DNA from: GCA-2693325 sp964011675
GTDB taxonomy: Bacteria; Latescibacterota; UBA2968; UBA8231
NCBI GenBank assembly: GCA_964011675.1
Contig: CAXGPR010000003.1
Coordinates: 49,644-113,643 of the forward strand
Length of the DNA stretch: 64,000 bases
Direction: 5' to 3'
Below the pieces are notes generated by a model that ran no database searches, was not told where the DNA came from, and worked only from the letters and a program-made list of their open reading frames with translations. Positions 24,393 to 32,961 of this stretch are shown one piece after another. The translations under genes were made by a program, and so were the position numbers. The number at the start of each line of letters is the position of its first letter. Position 1 is the stretch's first letter.

Positions 24393-25184
24393 ATGATAGA
24401 GGGACTGTATATATCGGCATCGGGTATGTTGCCTAAATCGACGCGTCAGGAGGCTATTGCTAACAACCTGGCAAACTCGGAAGTACCTGGTTTTAAAAAA
24501 GATAACATGTTTTTGCGTGAGATGCGCGAACAGATGAAGCGTCAGTCGGGTGACTATCCTGACTGGCGTATTAACCGCTTTGAGGGGGTCTGGACAGATC
24601 ACGAGCAGGGGGCAATGCGGCACACAGGTGATGTGTTTGACATGGCGATTAAGGGAAAAGGTTTCTTCGCTGTGCAGACGCCAGAAGGAGTTCAGTATAC
24701 TCGAAATGGAAACTTCTCTAAAAATGATCAGGGCCAGTTGGTAACGCCCATAGGCTATCCCGTTCTAGATCAAGCAGGAGCACCCATAACGATCCCTGAA
24801 AACTACCAACGCCCAGAGATCGATGCATCGGGCACTGTGCGGGTCCGTGATGAGCTTATCGGAGAACAGACAGTCATAGGGCAATTGCAAATAGTTGATT
24901 TTCCTAAGCTTTATGATAAAAATGATGCTGCACAAACTCCTTATCAAGCGCCGCTTAAAAAGGGGCGTGATGGTCTATTTATACCTCATCCCGCAACTCA
25001 GCAGGCCCCAGCCGAAAATTTCGTTATTTCACAAGGATTTCTCGAAGAATCTAATGTGCAGCCCGTGCTCGAAATGGTGAAGATGATTGACATCTTCCGA
25101 TCGTATGAAGCTGAGCAACGAGCTGTTCAAGTGCAGGACTCCACCCTAGAGCGCGCTGTAAATGACCTTGGGCGCGTTAGTTAA
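24393..25184 (+). CDS. flgF: Flagellar basal-body rod protein FlgF
   Basis: Proximal/distal rod component exported by the flagellar type III system, 263 residues. The N-terminal rod motif (GLYISASGMLPKSTRQEAIA and NNLANSEVPGFKKD) and the C-terminal motif (SNVQPVLEMVKMIDIFRSYE, with EQRAVQVQDSTLERAVNDLG) form the D0 helices; DMAIKGKGFFAVQTPEGVQY and YTRNGNF are the shared FlgE/F/G core. FlgF is chosen over FlgG because the next gene is a better FlgG. It is the first gene behind the sigma-54 promoter. Confidence 0.92.
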   Translation: MIEGLYISASGMLPKSTRQEAIANNLANSEVPGFKKDNMFLREMREQMKRQSGDYPDWRINRFEGVWTDHEQGAMRHTGDVFDMAIKGKGFFAVQTPEGVQYTRNGNFSKNDQGQLVTPIGYPVLDQAGAPITIPENYQRPEIDASGTVRVRDELIGEQTVIGQLQIVDFPKLYDKNDAAQTPYQAPLKKGRDGLFIPHPATQQAPAENFVISQGFLEESNVQPVLEMVKMIDIFRSYEAEQRAVQVQDSTLERAVNDLGRVS

Positions 25185-25202
25185 TTGAGGGAGTAAAAGA
25201 CG

Positions 25203-25991
25203 ATGAGTAGGGCTCTCTACACTGCGGCAACTGGCATGATTGCCCAGCAAATGAACGTTGATAACATCGCTAATAACCTAGCGAACGTTAACACTACTGG
25301 TTATAAAAAAAGCAAGATGGAATTTCAGGACTTGCTCTACCAACAGATGCGATTGGCTGGTGCCACGCAAGCCGAAGGGGCTCAGGTGCCCGTCGAACTG
25401 CAGATAGGTTATGGAACGAGACCTGTTGCTACGCAGCGAATTTTCTCACAGGGAACGATTGTTCCAACGGGCAATCCGCTCGACGTCTCGATTGACGGTG
25501 ACGGTTTTTTGCAAGTGACGTTGCCTGACGGAACGACGGCATACACGAGAGACGGAGCCCTCAAAGTGTCATCGGAAGGGACAATTGTCACGTCTGACGG
25601 ATATGCGTTGGAACCACAGATTACGCTGCCGTCCGATGCGACTGATGTCAACATATCCTCTAATGGTGAAGTGGCTGTGAGATTGCCTGGGGATGCTGCT
25701 TTTCAAACGGTCGGCCAATTTGAGTTGGGACGTTTCATTAACCCGGCCGGTCTTAGGAGTGTTGGTCGCAACCTCATGTTGGAAACTCAGGCTTCTGGTA
25801 ATCCCATTATCGGCGCACCGGACGAAGAAGGATTTGGCAAGCTCTCGCAGCAATTTCTAGAGCTGTCTAACGTGGAGGTAGTCGATGAAATGGTGAGCAT
25901 GATCGTGGCGCAACGCGCCTACGAAATCAACTCGCGTGCCATCCAAACGTCAGAAGAAATGCTGTCTAACGCCAATAACTTGAAGCGCTAA
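25203..25991 (+). CDS. flgG: Flagellar distal rod protein FlgG
   Basis: Major distal-rod protein, 262 residues, normal for FlgG. It starts SRALYTAATGMIAQQMNVDN, then NIANNLANVNTTGYKKSKMEFQ split by the usual spacing, YGTRPVATQRIFSQGTIV, LDVSIDGDGFLQVTLPDG, YTRDGALKVSSEGTIVTSDG and GKLSQQFLELSNVEVVDEM, ending ERAYEINSRAIQ-like (RAYEINSRAIQTSEEML). The match to FlgG is almost complete. It follows flgF by 18 bases; GGGAG upstream serves as ribosome binding site. Confidence 0.97.
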   Translation: MSRALYTAATGMIAQQMNVDNIANNLANVNTTGYKKSKMEFQDLLYQQMRLAGATQAEGAQVPVELQIGYGTRPVATQRIFSQGTIVPTGNPLDVSIDGDGFLQVTLPDGTTAYTRDGALKVSSEGTIVTSDGYALEPQITLPSDATDVNISSNGEVAVRLPGDAAFQTVGQFELGRFINPAGLRSVGRNLMLETQASGNPIIGAPDEEGFGKLSQQFLELSNVEVVDEMVSMIVAQRAYEINSRAIQTSEEMLSNANNLKR

Positions 25992-26009
25992 TAGCGAGCG
26001 AAGAAAGGT

Positions 26010-26726
26010 ATGGATGCCATGAAATCGCTTTTCACTGTGATTTTCGCCCTTTGTATGAGCCCAGTAGTCTGGGCGGAGACCGCAATCAGTGCACGGGAAG
26101 TGCAAAAAGCAGTAGAGCAGTTTGTCTTGGCGCAGGTAGAATCGGAACTGCCTGAGGATGCCCGTCCCGTTGTGGACGTGCGCTGGCAGGGCGACTTGGC
26201 CTTTGCGGCAGATGGGGCACCAAAAATTCGCGTGCGTCGCACCTCCTCGCGGCCGCTGCGCGGTCCCAGCGTTATGCGCGTTGGCATCGATGTAGGCGGA
26301 CAGACTCAGCGTAAGATGAGCGTGACGGCCGACGTGCGTATATGGCGCCCGGTCGTCGTTGCCAGTCATATGATTAAGCGAGGAGAAGAGATGGCGTTAG
26401 TCGGCTGTGAACTTGCAGAGCGAGACGTGACGCAGGTGCGTGGTGCTTATTTCTCTGATATACATTCACTAGAAGGGATGCAGGCTCGCCGGACCCTGAG
26501 CATAGGCGATATCATAACGGACGGACACGTGGAAAAGATACCGGTTGTGCGACGCGGGGATGCCATTCGGCTCGTTGCGCGTGCAGGTCGAATGAGTATG
26601 TCTGCTGGAGGAGAAGCAATGCAGGATGGTGGCATAGGCGACCGGATCCGCGTGAAAAATAGTGATTCCGGTAAGGTCGTTTATGGACATGTGTTGGAAG
26701 ATGGTGCGATACAGGTGGGTTTATGA
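26010..26726 (+). CDS. flgA: Flagellar P-ring assembly chaperone FlgA
   Basis: Periplasmic chaperone for FlgI, 238 residues. A signal peptide (about 1-21, SPVVWA) precedes an N-terminal domain, then the SAF domain (about 118-180: RPVVVASHMIKRGEEM, VRGAYFSDIHSLEGMQARRT, LSIGDIITDGHVEKIPVVRR) and the C-terminal beta domain (RLVARAGRMSMSAGGEAMQD, GDRIRVKNSDSGKVVYGHVL). ATG 26010 and ATG 26019 are both usable; GAAAGG favours the first. The stop overlaps flgH (ATGA). Its place between flgG and flgH is common in diderms. Confidence 0.93.
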   Translation: MDAMKSLFTVIFALCMSPVVWAETAISAREVQKAVEQFVLAQVESELPEDARPVVDVRWQGDLAFAADGAPKIRVRRTSSRPLRGPSVMRVGIDVGGQTQRKMSVTADVRIWRPVVVASHMIKRGEEMALVGCELAERDVTQVRGAYFSDIHSLEGMQARRTLSIGDIITDGHVEKIPVVRRGDAIRLVARAGRMSMSAGGEAMQDGGIGDRIRVKNSDSGKVVYGHVLEDGAIQVGL

Positions 26727-27304
26727 GCCGGCATAAATTCCATGCCTTCGCGATTTTGGGCTGCCTCCTGCTGTTTCCTCAGTTGAGTATGGCGCAATAT
26801 CGTTCACTCTATTCCGACCCCAAGGCCAGTCGAATCGGCGATGCCTTAACGGTGATTATTCAGGAAAATGCCACGGCGACTAATCAGACGGCTACGGCCA
26901 CGGGAAAGAGTAATAGCGCTTCGGTTGGAAGCGCCGTTCCGGGAGGTGGTAACCTTCTCGACTTTATTCCACTGCACTCGCTTAATAGCGACTACAGCAA
27001 CGATTATCAGGGACAGGCATCTACTTCGCGTAGCGCTCGTCTAACTGCACGCATGACGGTTACTGTAACGGGCATCAAACCCAACGGTGACCTCATTGTT
27101 GAGGGAGTACGCACGTTGAAAATAAACGGGGAAACAGAGGCCATTTATCTCAATGGGTCAGTAAATCCTCCCATGGTGCGTCGAGATAATACGGTGCTCT
27201 CATCGAGCATTGCAGACTTGCAGGTCGAGTATACCGGCAAGGGAACTATTACACAGGGAACGCGACCAGGTTTGGTTGCACGTCTGATCAATTGGGTGTT
27301 TTAA
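26723..27304 (+). CDS. flgH: Flagellar L-ring protein FlgH (apparently not lipidated)
   Basis: Outer-membrane ring of the flagellar basal body, 193 residues. Core motifs are SLYSDPKASRIGDALTVIIQ, ENATATNQTATATGK, LTARMTVTVTGIKPNGDL, VEGVRTLKINGETEAIYLNG and VRRDNTVLSSSIADLQVEY, ending in the typical GLVARLINWVF. FlgH is normally a lipoprotein, but here the likely signal peptide ends QLSMA-Q (about 1-24), a signal peptidase I site; the only Cys is residue 14, inside the hydrophobic core and too close to the N terminus for a usual lipobox. It overlaps flgA (ATGA). Confidence 0.95.
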   Translation: MSRHKFHAFAILGCLLLFPQLSMAQYRSLYSDPKASRIGDALTVIIQENATATNQTATATGKSNSASVGSAVPGGGNLLDFIPLHSLNSDYSNDYQGQASTSRSARLTARMTVTVTGIKPNGDLIVEGVRTLKINGETEAIYLNGSVNPPMVRRDNTVLSSSIADLQVEYTGKGTITQGTRPGLVARLINWVF

Positions 27305-27306
27305 GA

Positions 27307-28425
27307 ATGGGTTGGCGTGGGATGCTCAAAGGATGGGTTTGGACCGGTTGCTTGGCCTGGTTAAGCGCCGTTACAGGAGCCGTTTACGCAGCACCTGCAG
27401 TACGGATAAAAGATTTGGCGAACGTGCAGATGGGGCGCGAAATACCCCTGACTGGTATGGGGTTGGTCATTGGATTAGAAGGGACGGGAGACGGACGTCG
27501 CTCCGAGTTTACCTTTCAAATGCTGGCCAATATGATGCACCACATGAAAATCGCTGTGACGCCGGAGCAGGTACGCGTGCGCAACGTGGCTAGCGTAAGC
27601 GTTTCTGCTACGCTTTCTCCTTTTCACCGTAACGGTGGTCGTATTGATGTGCAGGTCGCCTCTATGGGTGATGCTTCTTCTTTACAGGGGGGTCAGCTGC
27701 TGCAGTCGCTGTTGGTAGGACCCGATGGCACTGCGTATGTCACTGCGCAGGGCTCAATTTCCATTGGGGGGTTTAACATGGGTGGAGGGGGAGCCGGTTC
27801 GGTGCGAAAAAACCACACGGTTGTCGGTAATGTGCCGAACGGTGGAATTGTAATCGAAGAAGCACCTCGGCTCGAAGAGTTGCAAAAAGACTTAACGCTC
27901 ATGCTGTATCAGTCCGATTGGACGACTGCTGCACGTATGGCGTATGCGATCGACGAACACTTTGGAGAGATGGATCTCGCCCAGGCCGTTGATCCTTCAA
28001 CGATTGTCATTCCTTTAGAACCCATGCGGAGTTCGCCTCAGGCCATGGTTGAGTTTGTAGCCGAGTTGGAGAAGATACTCGTCATACCAGACTTACCGGC
28101 TCGGGTGGTCGTCAACGAGCGGACGGGAACGGTAATTATCGGCGAGAATGTATCGGTCTCTGCCGTCGCTCTATCACACGGTAGTTTAAAATTAAAAATT
28201 CCGGGAGACGCAGGTGGAGACGTTTTTGGCGGAGGCGCTGAAGTGGTAGAAGAGCCGGATCGCCTGCATCCCATAATCAGTTCGTTTGATGTAGGTGCTA
28301 TGCCAACCGTGCGCGAACTAGTACGCAATCTGAATGCGTTGGGCGTCACGCCGCGTGATCTTATCTCAATATTGCAGTCTCTCAAGACTGCAGGTGCGTT
28401 ACGCGCCGAGTTGGTGATCCAGTAG
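27307..28425 (+). CDS. flgI: Flagellar P-ring protein FlgI
   Basis: Periplasmic P-ring subunit. Signal peptide to about residue 30 (VTGAVYAAPA), then the invariant start RIKDLANVQMGREIPLTGMG, LVIGLEGTGD, VRNVASVSVSATLSPFHRNG, IDVQVASMGDASSLQGGQLL, VVNERTGTVIIGENVSVSAV and the C-terminal TVRELVRNLNALGVTPRDLI and SILQSLKTAGALRAELVIQ. Length is 372 residues from ATG 27307; an upstream in-frame TTG (27292) would overlap flgH and ATG 27322 is a further option. FlgA chaperones this subunit. Confidence 0.97.
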   Translation: MGWRGMLKGWVWTGCLAWLSAVTGAVYAAPAVRIKDLANVQMGREIPLTGMGLVIGLEGTGDGRRSEFTFQMLANMMHHMKIAVTPEQVRVRNVASVSVSATLSPFHRNGGRIDVQVASMGDASSLQGGQLLQSLLVGPDGTAYVTAQGSISIGGFNMGGGGAGSVRKNHTVVGNVPNGGIVIEEAPRLEELQKDLTLMLYQSDWTTAARMAYAIDEHFGEMDLAQAVDPSTIVIPLEPMRSSPQAMVEFVAELEKILVIPDLPARVVVNERTGTVIIGENVSVSAVALSHGSLKLKIPGDAGGDVFGGGAEVVEEPDRLHPIISSFDVGAMPTVRELVRNLNALGVTPRDLISILQSLKTAGALRAELVIQ

Positions 28426-28437
28426 GGAAGTTTAGTG

Positions 28438-28905
28438 ATGGAACTGAAAAATACGTTACAAATGCCAATGTCGATGTACGGTGCAGATTTTAAGGGAGCC
28501 GCCGACAAGTTGGATATTCGTGCGTTGAGTGGTAAGGGACACGGCACGGTGGAAGAGCAGCGCACAGCACTGCGTCAAGCCGCGCGACAGTTTGAAGCGG
28601 TATTTATCAACCAGATGATATCTGCTATGCGCAAAACGGTGGGTGAAGGGGGGTTGATCGATAAGAGCAATGGCCAAGATATTTTTGAGGGCATGCTCGA
28701 CGAGGAGTGGAGTAAAAAATTGGCCAATAAGTCCGGTCCTAATAGCTTGAGCGAAATCCTTTACCGACAGTTGAGTGCCCGCTTGGGATTAGATGAGAAA
28801 ACAATCGATCCAGCACACAGTAAACCGAGTGGGGAGGACTCTGTGAGTTCTCTTAGAGGCGCGCTACCCATACAGCTACAGCGCCAGCAGGTGCGAGATG
28901 AATGA
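28438..28905 (+). CDS. flgJ: Rod-cap protein FlgJ, N-terminal domain only
   Basis: Rod scaffolding protein of 155 residues. The Rod-binding domain is seen in LRQAARQFEAVFINQMISAM, RKTVGEGGLIDKSNGQDIFE and LDEEWSKKLANKSGPNSLSE. The C-terminal muramidase domain of gamma-proteobacterial FlgJ is absent, as in many phyla where a separate hydrolase opens the peptidoglycan. GTG at 28435 immediately before ATG 28438 could also be used. The stop region overlaps flgN by 8 bases. Confidence 0.9.
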   Translation: MELKNTLQMPMSMYGADFKGAADKLDIRALSGKGHGTVEEQRTALRQAARQFEAVFINQMISAMRKTVGEGGLIDKSNGQDIFEGMLDEEWSKKLANKSGPNSLSEILYRQLSARLGLDEKTIDPAHSKPSGEDSVSSLRGALPIQLQRQQVRDE

Positions 28906-29404
28906 CGAGTTGATCAACGATCTGGCTCATGTCATAAATGAAGAGGTGCGTACGTTTCACAGCTTGCTCGATGTGCTTCGCAGCGAGCAGCGAGCAATAG
29001 TGGAAGACGATATTGAAGAGATTGAGCGCTGCGTAGAAGCCCAGCGCGAAGTGGCTGTCGTCGCGCATGAATTAGAGAGCAAGCGCGTGCATGTGGTCGA
29101 ACGCATAGCCGAGCAGTCCGATATAGGTGATGGAAATATGAGCTTAGGACGATTGGTTAAGGCCTTAGAAGGGCCTAAGGTCGAAGAGCTTGCGCAGATG
29201 CGCCAAAAGCTACTTCAACTCAACGAGAAAATTCGTTCAGTAAGTGCAAATAATGCTTTTTTGATTCGCCAATCGCTGCGCTACACAGAGCGTTGTCTCG
29301 ATATAATTACTGGTCAAAGCGGGGCGCAGCGCGGAGTGTACGGGCAGTTTGGCAAAGTCCGACGTGATTCGTCCGCGCGCTCCTTTCTCAACAAGACTGC
29401 CTAG
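28898..29404 (+). CDS. flgN: FlgN-like flagellar export chaperone
   Basis: Cytosolic helical chaperone for FlgK and FlgL, 168 residues. It is almost wholly alpha-helical with heptad character: LAHVINEEVRTFHSLLDVLR, SEQRAIVEDDIEEIERCVEA and LAQMRQKLLQLNEKIRSVSA, then the conserved-type NNAFLIRQSLRYTERCLDII. This profile and its position directly before flgK and flgL fit FlgN, although the family is weakly conserved. It overlaps flgJ by 8 bases. Confidence 0.85.
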   Translation: MNDELINDLAHVINEEVRTFHSLLDVLRSEQRAIVEDDIEEIERCVEAQREVAVVAHELESKRVHVVERIAEQSDIGDGNMSLGRLVKALEGPKVEELAQMRQKLLQLNEKIRSVSANNAFLIRQSLRYTERCLDIITGQSGAQRGVYGQFGKVRRDSSARSFLNKTA

Positions 29405-29415
29405 GAGATCAAATA

Positions 29416-30840
29416 ATGCCAGTTAATTCTCCAGCTCGTCACGGTTTAGAAATTGGTCGTCGTGCGCTGCAGGCGCAGCAGGCCGCCCTCAACGTCACAG
29501 GGCATAATATTGCCAATGCCAATACACCTGGCTTTTCACGCCGTCAGGTAAATATTGAAAATGCAATCTCTGGCGTTAACGGCGGTATAGGCAGTGGTTC
29601 GGACATTGCGGATATACAGCGTCAGCGCAGTCGCTTTGACGACGCGCAAATGCGCGTTCAGCAGCAAGTGTTGGGACGCTGGGAGTCGTTGGAGCGGTCG
29701 TTGGGTAGTATCGAAGCGATCTTTAATGAACCGGCCGGTGCAGGTTCGAGTGAAGCCGGCACGATTTTTAACGAACCTTCTGGTCTCGGGCTGAGTGGCT
29801 CTATGAGTCGTTTCTGGAATGCTTGGCAAGATTTAGCCAACGTTCCTGAGAGCGGAGCCGCACGTGCTGCAGTGCGTCAGGAGGCAGATTTTCTCGTTAC
29901 AACCCTGCATCATTACAACGCGAAGCTGAGCCAAACTCGGGAAGAGTTGGACGAACGCGTTATGCATGAAGTCGCTGATATAAACGAAATACTCGATCAG
30001 CTGCGCGGTATCAACGAGGCCATGCCGGAGGCGGGATTCAATGGGGGAGACAGCAACGATTTGCAGGATCGGCGCGATGTTCTGCTGGACAGGCTGTCAA
30101 ATAAAATTGATATCTCTACTGTCGAGCGAGAAAACGGGCAAATGTCAGTTCTGCTCTCCGGGCATATGCTGGTTGAGGGCGATACCATTTCGCATTTACG
30201 CATCCGCCAGGTCCCGCGAGATGGTCATTCCGTTAGTGATGTTGTATTTGCCGATGACGGTAGCATTGCTTCTATAAAAGAAGGTCAACTACGTGGGTTG
30301 ATTGATGTCCGAGATGGTGTTGTGCCCGATATGTTAAATCGATTGGATACGATGACAGAAGGTTTAGTCTCACGCGTTAATGAACTGCACCGAAGCGGAT
30401 ATGGATTGGACGGTAGTCGTGGTACAAACTTCTTCGACCCAGAAAACTTGTCGTCTAACAATATATCTATCGATTCTAGCATTCTTGAAAACCTAGATAA
30501 CATAGCGGCTTCATCTGACGGCAATTTTGGAGACAACGGGTTGGCCTTGGCCATCAGTGCTGTCAGAAATGAGGGTATCCTTGATGAGGGCACGCAAACA
30601 ATGGATGGTTTTTACAATGAGATGCTGGGAGACATTGGGTCGCGCAGTCGTGAGGCCCAGACAATGGCCGACAACAATAGACTCTTTGCCCAGCAGATAG
30701 AAAACCGTAGGCAGAGCGTTCAGGGAGTTTCTCTCAACGACGAAGCGTCTCAGCTCGTGCTTTTTCAGCGGGCCTATCAGGCTGCCGCGCGGGCTGTTTC
30801 GATTATTGACGACCTTATGGAAGTCACAATCAATATTTAG
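29416..30840 (+). CDS. flgK: Hook-filament junction protein FlgK (HAP1)
   Basis: Junction protein between hook and filament, 474 residues (shorter than the ~550 of enterics). The D0/D1 start GLEIGRRALQAQQAALNVTG and HNIANANTPGFSRRQVNIEN is diagnostic. RFWNAWQDLANVPESGAARA, DINEILDQLRGINEAM and DLQDRRDVLLDRLSNKIDIS are the FlgK core, and VSLNDEASQLVLFQRAYQAA with ARAVSIIDDLMEVTINI ends it. FlgN is its expected chaperone. Confidence 0.96.
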   Translation: MPVNSPARHGLEIGRRALQAQQAALNVTGHNIANANTPGFSRRQVNIENAISGVNGGIGSGSDIADIQRQRSRFDDAQMRVQQQVLGRWESLERSLGSIEAIFNEPAGAGSSEAGTIFNEPSGLGLSGSMSRFWNAWQDLANVPESGAARAAVRQEADFLVTTLHHYNAKLSQTREELDERVMHEVADINEILDQLRGINEAMPEAGFNGGDSNDLQDRRDVLLDRLSNKIDISTVERENGQMSVLLSGHMLVEGDTISHLRIRQVPRDGHSVSDVVFADDGSIASIKEGQLRGLIDVRDGVVPDMLNRLDTMTEGLVSRVNELHRSGYGLDGSRGTNFFDPENLSSNNISIDSSILENLDNIAASSDGNFGDNGLALAISAVRNEGILDEGTQTMDGFYNEMLGDIGSRSREAQTMADNNRLFAQQIENRRQSVQGVSLNDEASQLVLFQRAYQAAARAVSIIDDLMEVTINI

Positions 30841-30930
30841 TTCGTGCAGAGAATTGCGACGATGATAAAGCAAATGGACAAATTTTTCCAACTCCATTAT
30901 ATTGGTTTCATCTCCCAAAGGAGATAAGTT

Positions 30931-32040
30931 ATGCGCGTCACGACTAGGATGGCCGTAGGAACGCTGGTGGGCAATCTGGATCGCTCATACGAGCGCATAA
31001 CGCGTTTTCAAGCGCAGCTCTCTTCGGGGACGCGACTGAATTCGTTGTCAGACGATCCGGCAGCTGTTGAGCGCTCTTTGGCCTTGCGCTCTGAATTGCG
31101 CAACATTGAACAGTTTCAAAAGAACCTGAGCGATGGAGCTGGTTGGCTAGAGTTAAGTGAAGCCACGTTGGGGGAATTAGAGACTCTTTTTGTCGAGGTG
31201 CGAGGGTTAGCTGTTCAGGGTGCCACTAGCACTTACAACGCGTCTCAGCGCAATGCCATCGCAGATCAGGTGGACCAGTTTTTGGAACATAGCCTGAGTC
31301 TGAGCGAAACTCGGTTCAGAGGGCGATACGTCTTCTCTGGTACGCAGACGGGCGATGTTCCTTACCAGCCTCAGCGTGATGCGAGTGGTCAGATTGTGGG
31401 CGTGGTTGCGCGAGGTGATTCGAGTGGTTCGATTGAGCGCGAAGTGAGTGATGGTATAGTGATGCAGGTGAATATTCCTGGTCGCGATATCTTCGAGAAT
31501 CCGCGTGACATACACTTGTCCATCAATGCTCTTTCCGAGCAGGTGGGTGAGGTCGGGCGAGAGCGTATAGTTGAACTGTTCGGCGAGTCCGGGCAAATAA
31601 GTGCAGCCGATGTTCGGGGCGTATTGGGTGATTCAGATCTTAATCCGCCTCTAACTACCGATATTCGTCAGGTGCTTGAACATAGCGTAGAAAACTTGGA
31701 AGCGCGTGAGACTAACCCCTTCTCTGCGCTAATTGAACTGCGCGATGGGCTACGCGCCAACGATGGGGAGTCAGTGCGCGATACGCTGGACAAACTGTCT
31801 AACGTGCGAGAGCATATTTCTTCAATTCGAGGTCAGATAGGTGCACGCGTTAACCGCATGCAGACCACGCAGAATGTGTTGGATCGAGTTTCGGTAGAAA
31901 TGACTTCTGTGCTGTCACAAGACGAGGACGTCGATTTATCGGCGGCAATCGTCAATTTGACGCAAGAGCAGGATGTCTTTCAAGCTGCTCTTGCGTCGGG
32001 GAATACTGTTATTCCCCAGTCGTTGATGGACTTTATTTAA
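30931..32040 (+). CDS. flgL: Hook-filament junction protein FlgL (HAP3)
   Basis: Second junction protein, 369 residues. The flagellin-like N terminus is RITRFQAQLSSGTRLNSLSD and DPAAVERSLALRSELRNIEQ; a strong C terminus has VDLSAAIVNLTQEQDVFQAA followed by LASGNTVIPQSLMDFI. The FRGRYVFSGTQTGDVPY motif is typical of FlgL. CAAAGGAGA (30914-30922) is its ribosome binding site. The 90 bases after flgK show no promoter I can support. Confidence 0.95.
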   Translation: MRVTTRMAVGTLVGNLDRSYERITRFQAQLSSGTRLNSLSDDPAAVERSLALRSELRNIEQFQKNLSDGAGWLELSEATLGELETLFVEVRGLAVQGATSTYNASQRNAIADQVDQFLEHSLSLSETRFRGRYVFSGTQTGDVPYQPQRDASGQIVGVVARGDSSGSIEREVSDGIVMQVNIPGRDIFENPRDIHLSINALSEQVGEVGRERIVELFGESGQISAADVRGVLGDSDLNPPLTTDIRQVLEHSVENLEARETNPFSALIELRDGLRANDGESVRDTLDKLSNVREHISSIRGQIGARVNRMQTTQNVLDRVSVEMTSVLSQDEDVDLSAAIVNLTQEQDVFQAALASGNTVIPQSLMDFI

Positions 32041-32129
32041 ATAACCTCCCTTCTGGACGTCCTCCTCACGTCCCCTTCACGTCGGTTGTAATGCGACGTC
32101 AGTTGTCTCATCGTCGTGTATCGCGGGAT

Positions 32130-32597
32130 ATGAAAATAATGAGTGAAGCCGAAGTTCAATTAATTACGTTTAACAACGTTAAATTTGGCGAAGTGACCGT
32201 AGATCAGCGAGACGTTTTGGAGTTTCCATACGGCCTGCCTGGTTTTGAGCGCTTTAAGCAATTTGGACTCATCGAAACAGAGGAGGAGGCACCTTTTTTA
32301 CGGCTTCTTTCTTTGGATGAGCCGCGCCTTGGATTTGTCATTTTGAATCCAATGCTCATCTGGTCCGACTACGATCCCGACATTGGAAAAGAAGACCTGG
32401 AGGGGTTAGGGATCGAAAAAGTAGAGCAATTGGCTGTCTACTGCATTGTTACGTTAAGCGACACTCCCCAGCATGTAACGGCCAATCTACGGGGTCCAAT
32501 TTGTATCAATACCGATACGATGCGAGCCAAACAAATGATCCTGGTCGACGAGCGCTATCATACAAAGCACTCGATAATAGAGTCCAAAGCGGGATAA
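32130..32597 (+). CDS. fliW: Flagellar assembly factor FliW (CsrA antagonist)
   Basis: Small protein (155 residues from ATG 32130) that binds flagellin and CsrA and so ties flagellin translation to export. Conserved elements are FGEVTVDQRDVLEFPYGLPG, FERFKQFGLIETEEEAPFLR, LLSLDEPRLGFVILNPML and VTLSDTPQHVTANLRGPICI with NTDTMRAKQMILVDERYHTK. Upstream in-frame ATG 32091 and downstream ATG 32139 are alternatives; the first 13 codons are Arg-rich and unlike the family. It precedes csrA, the standard pairing. Confidence 0.95.
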   Translation: MKIMSEAEVQLITFNNVKFGEVTVDQRDVLEFPYGLPGFERFKQFGLIETEEEAPFLRLLSLDEPRLGFVILNPMLIWSDYDPDIGKEDLEGLGIEKVEQLAVYCIVTLSDTPQHVTANLRGPICINTDTMRAKQMILVDERYHTKHSIIESKAG

Positions 32598-32652
32598 CAA
32601 ATGTGTATTGGGTCGCCAGTGCGGCGGTCCTTTGCCATCAGGGAAGATTACC

Positions 32653-32883
32653 ATGCTCGTATTAACGAGAAAAGCCAGTGAGAGCATTGTCATTGGCAGT
32701 GACATACGCGTCACAATACTAGAGTTGCAGGGGCGACAGGTTCGCTTGGGTATAGAGGCACCTTCTGATGTCTCCGTGCACCGAGGAGAGGTGTATGAAC
32801 GCATTCGCGAAGAGAATGAATTGGCCGCCGTTGCGGACCATGAGCAGCTCAAGTCGCTGAGTCAGGCGTTTAAGTCTCGTTAG
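32653..32883 (+). CDS. csrA: Carbon storage/translational regulator CsrA
   Basis: RNA-binding dimer that represses translation by masking GGA-containing ribosome binding sites, 76 residues. It reads MLVLTRKASESIVIGSDIRV, then TILELQGRQVRLGIEAPSDV and SVHRGEVYERIREENELA, the complete CsrA core including Leu4, Arg6 and Arg44-type residues. AGGGAAG upstream is the ribosome binding site; the ATG 32653 is the only sensible start. In FliW systems CsrA represses flagellin; ACAAGGA-type sites overlap the ribosome binding sites of flagellins 2 and 3 in this cluster. Confidence 0.96.
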   Translation: MLVLTRKASESIVIGSDIRVTILELQGRQVRLGIEAPSDVSVHRGEVYERIREENELAAVADHEQLKSLSQAFKSR

Positions 32884-32896
32884 GAAATCGCGTATA

Positions 32897-32919
32897 ATGG
32901 GAGACACGGAAGGTCCCAT
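32897..32919 (+). promoter_or_regulatory. Possible CsrA-binding hairpin between csrA and the first giant glycosyltransferase
   Basis: ATGGGA (32897-32902) pairs with TCCCAT (32914-32919) and the 11-base loop holds ACACGGA (32904-32910), which fits the CsrA core ACANGGA. It lies 14 bases after the csrA stop and 43 bases before the ATG of the next gene. A TATAAT at 32893-32898 overlaps it and could instead be a -10 box. The two readings are alternatives. Confidence 0.4.
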
Positions 32920-32961
32920 ACGCATCCGTCTTTCAATGATTTGAGAGCTGAAAAAAAGCTT

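Noticed and set aside
24018..24623. Minus-strand open frame of 201 codons across the flgF start and sigma-54 promoter
   Set aside because: It runs antisense to flgF and through the CBM9 gene start, has no recognisable motif, and the promoter and both flanking genes are well supported.
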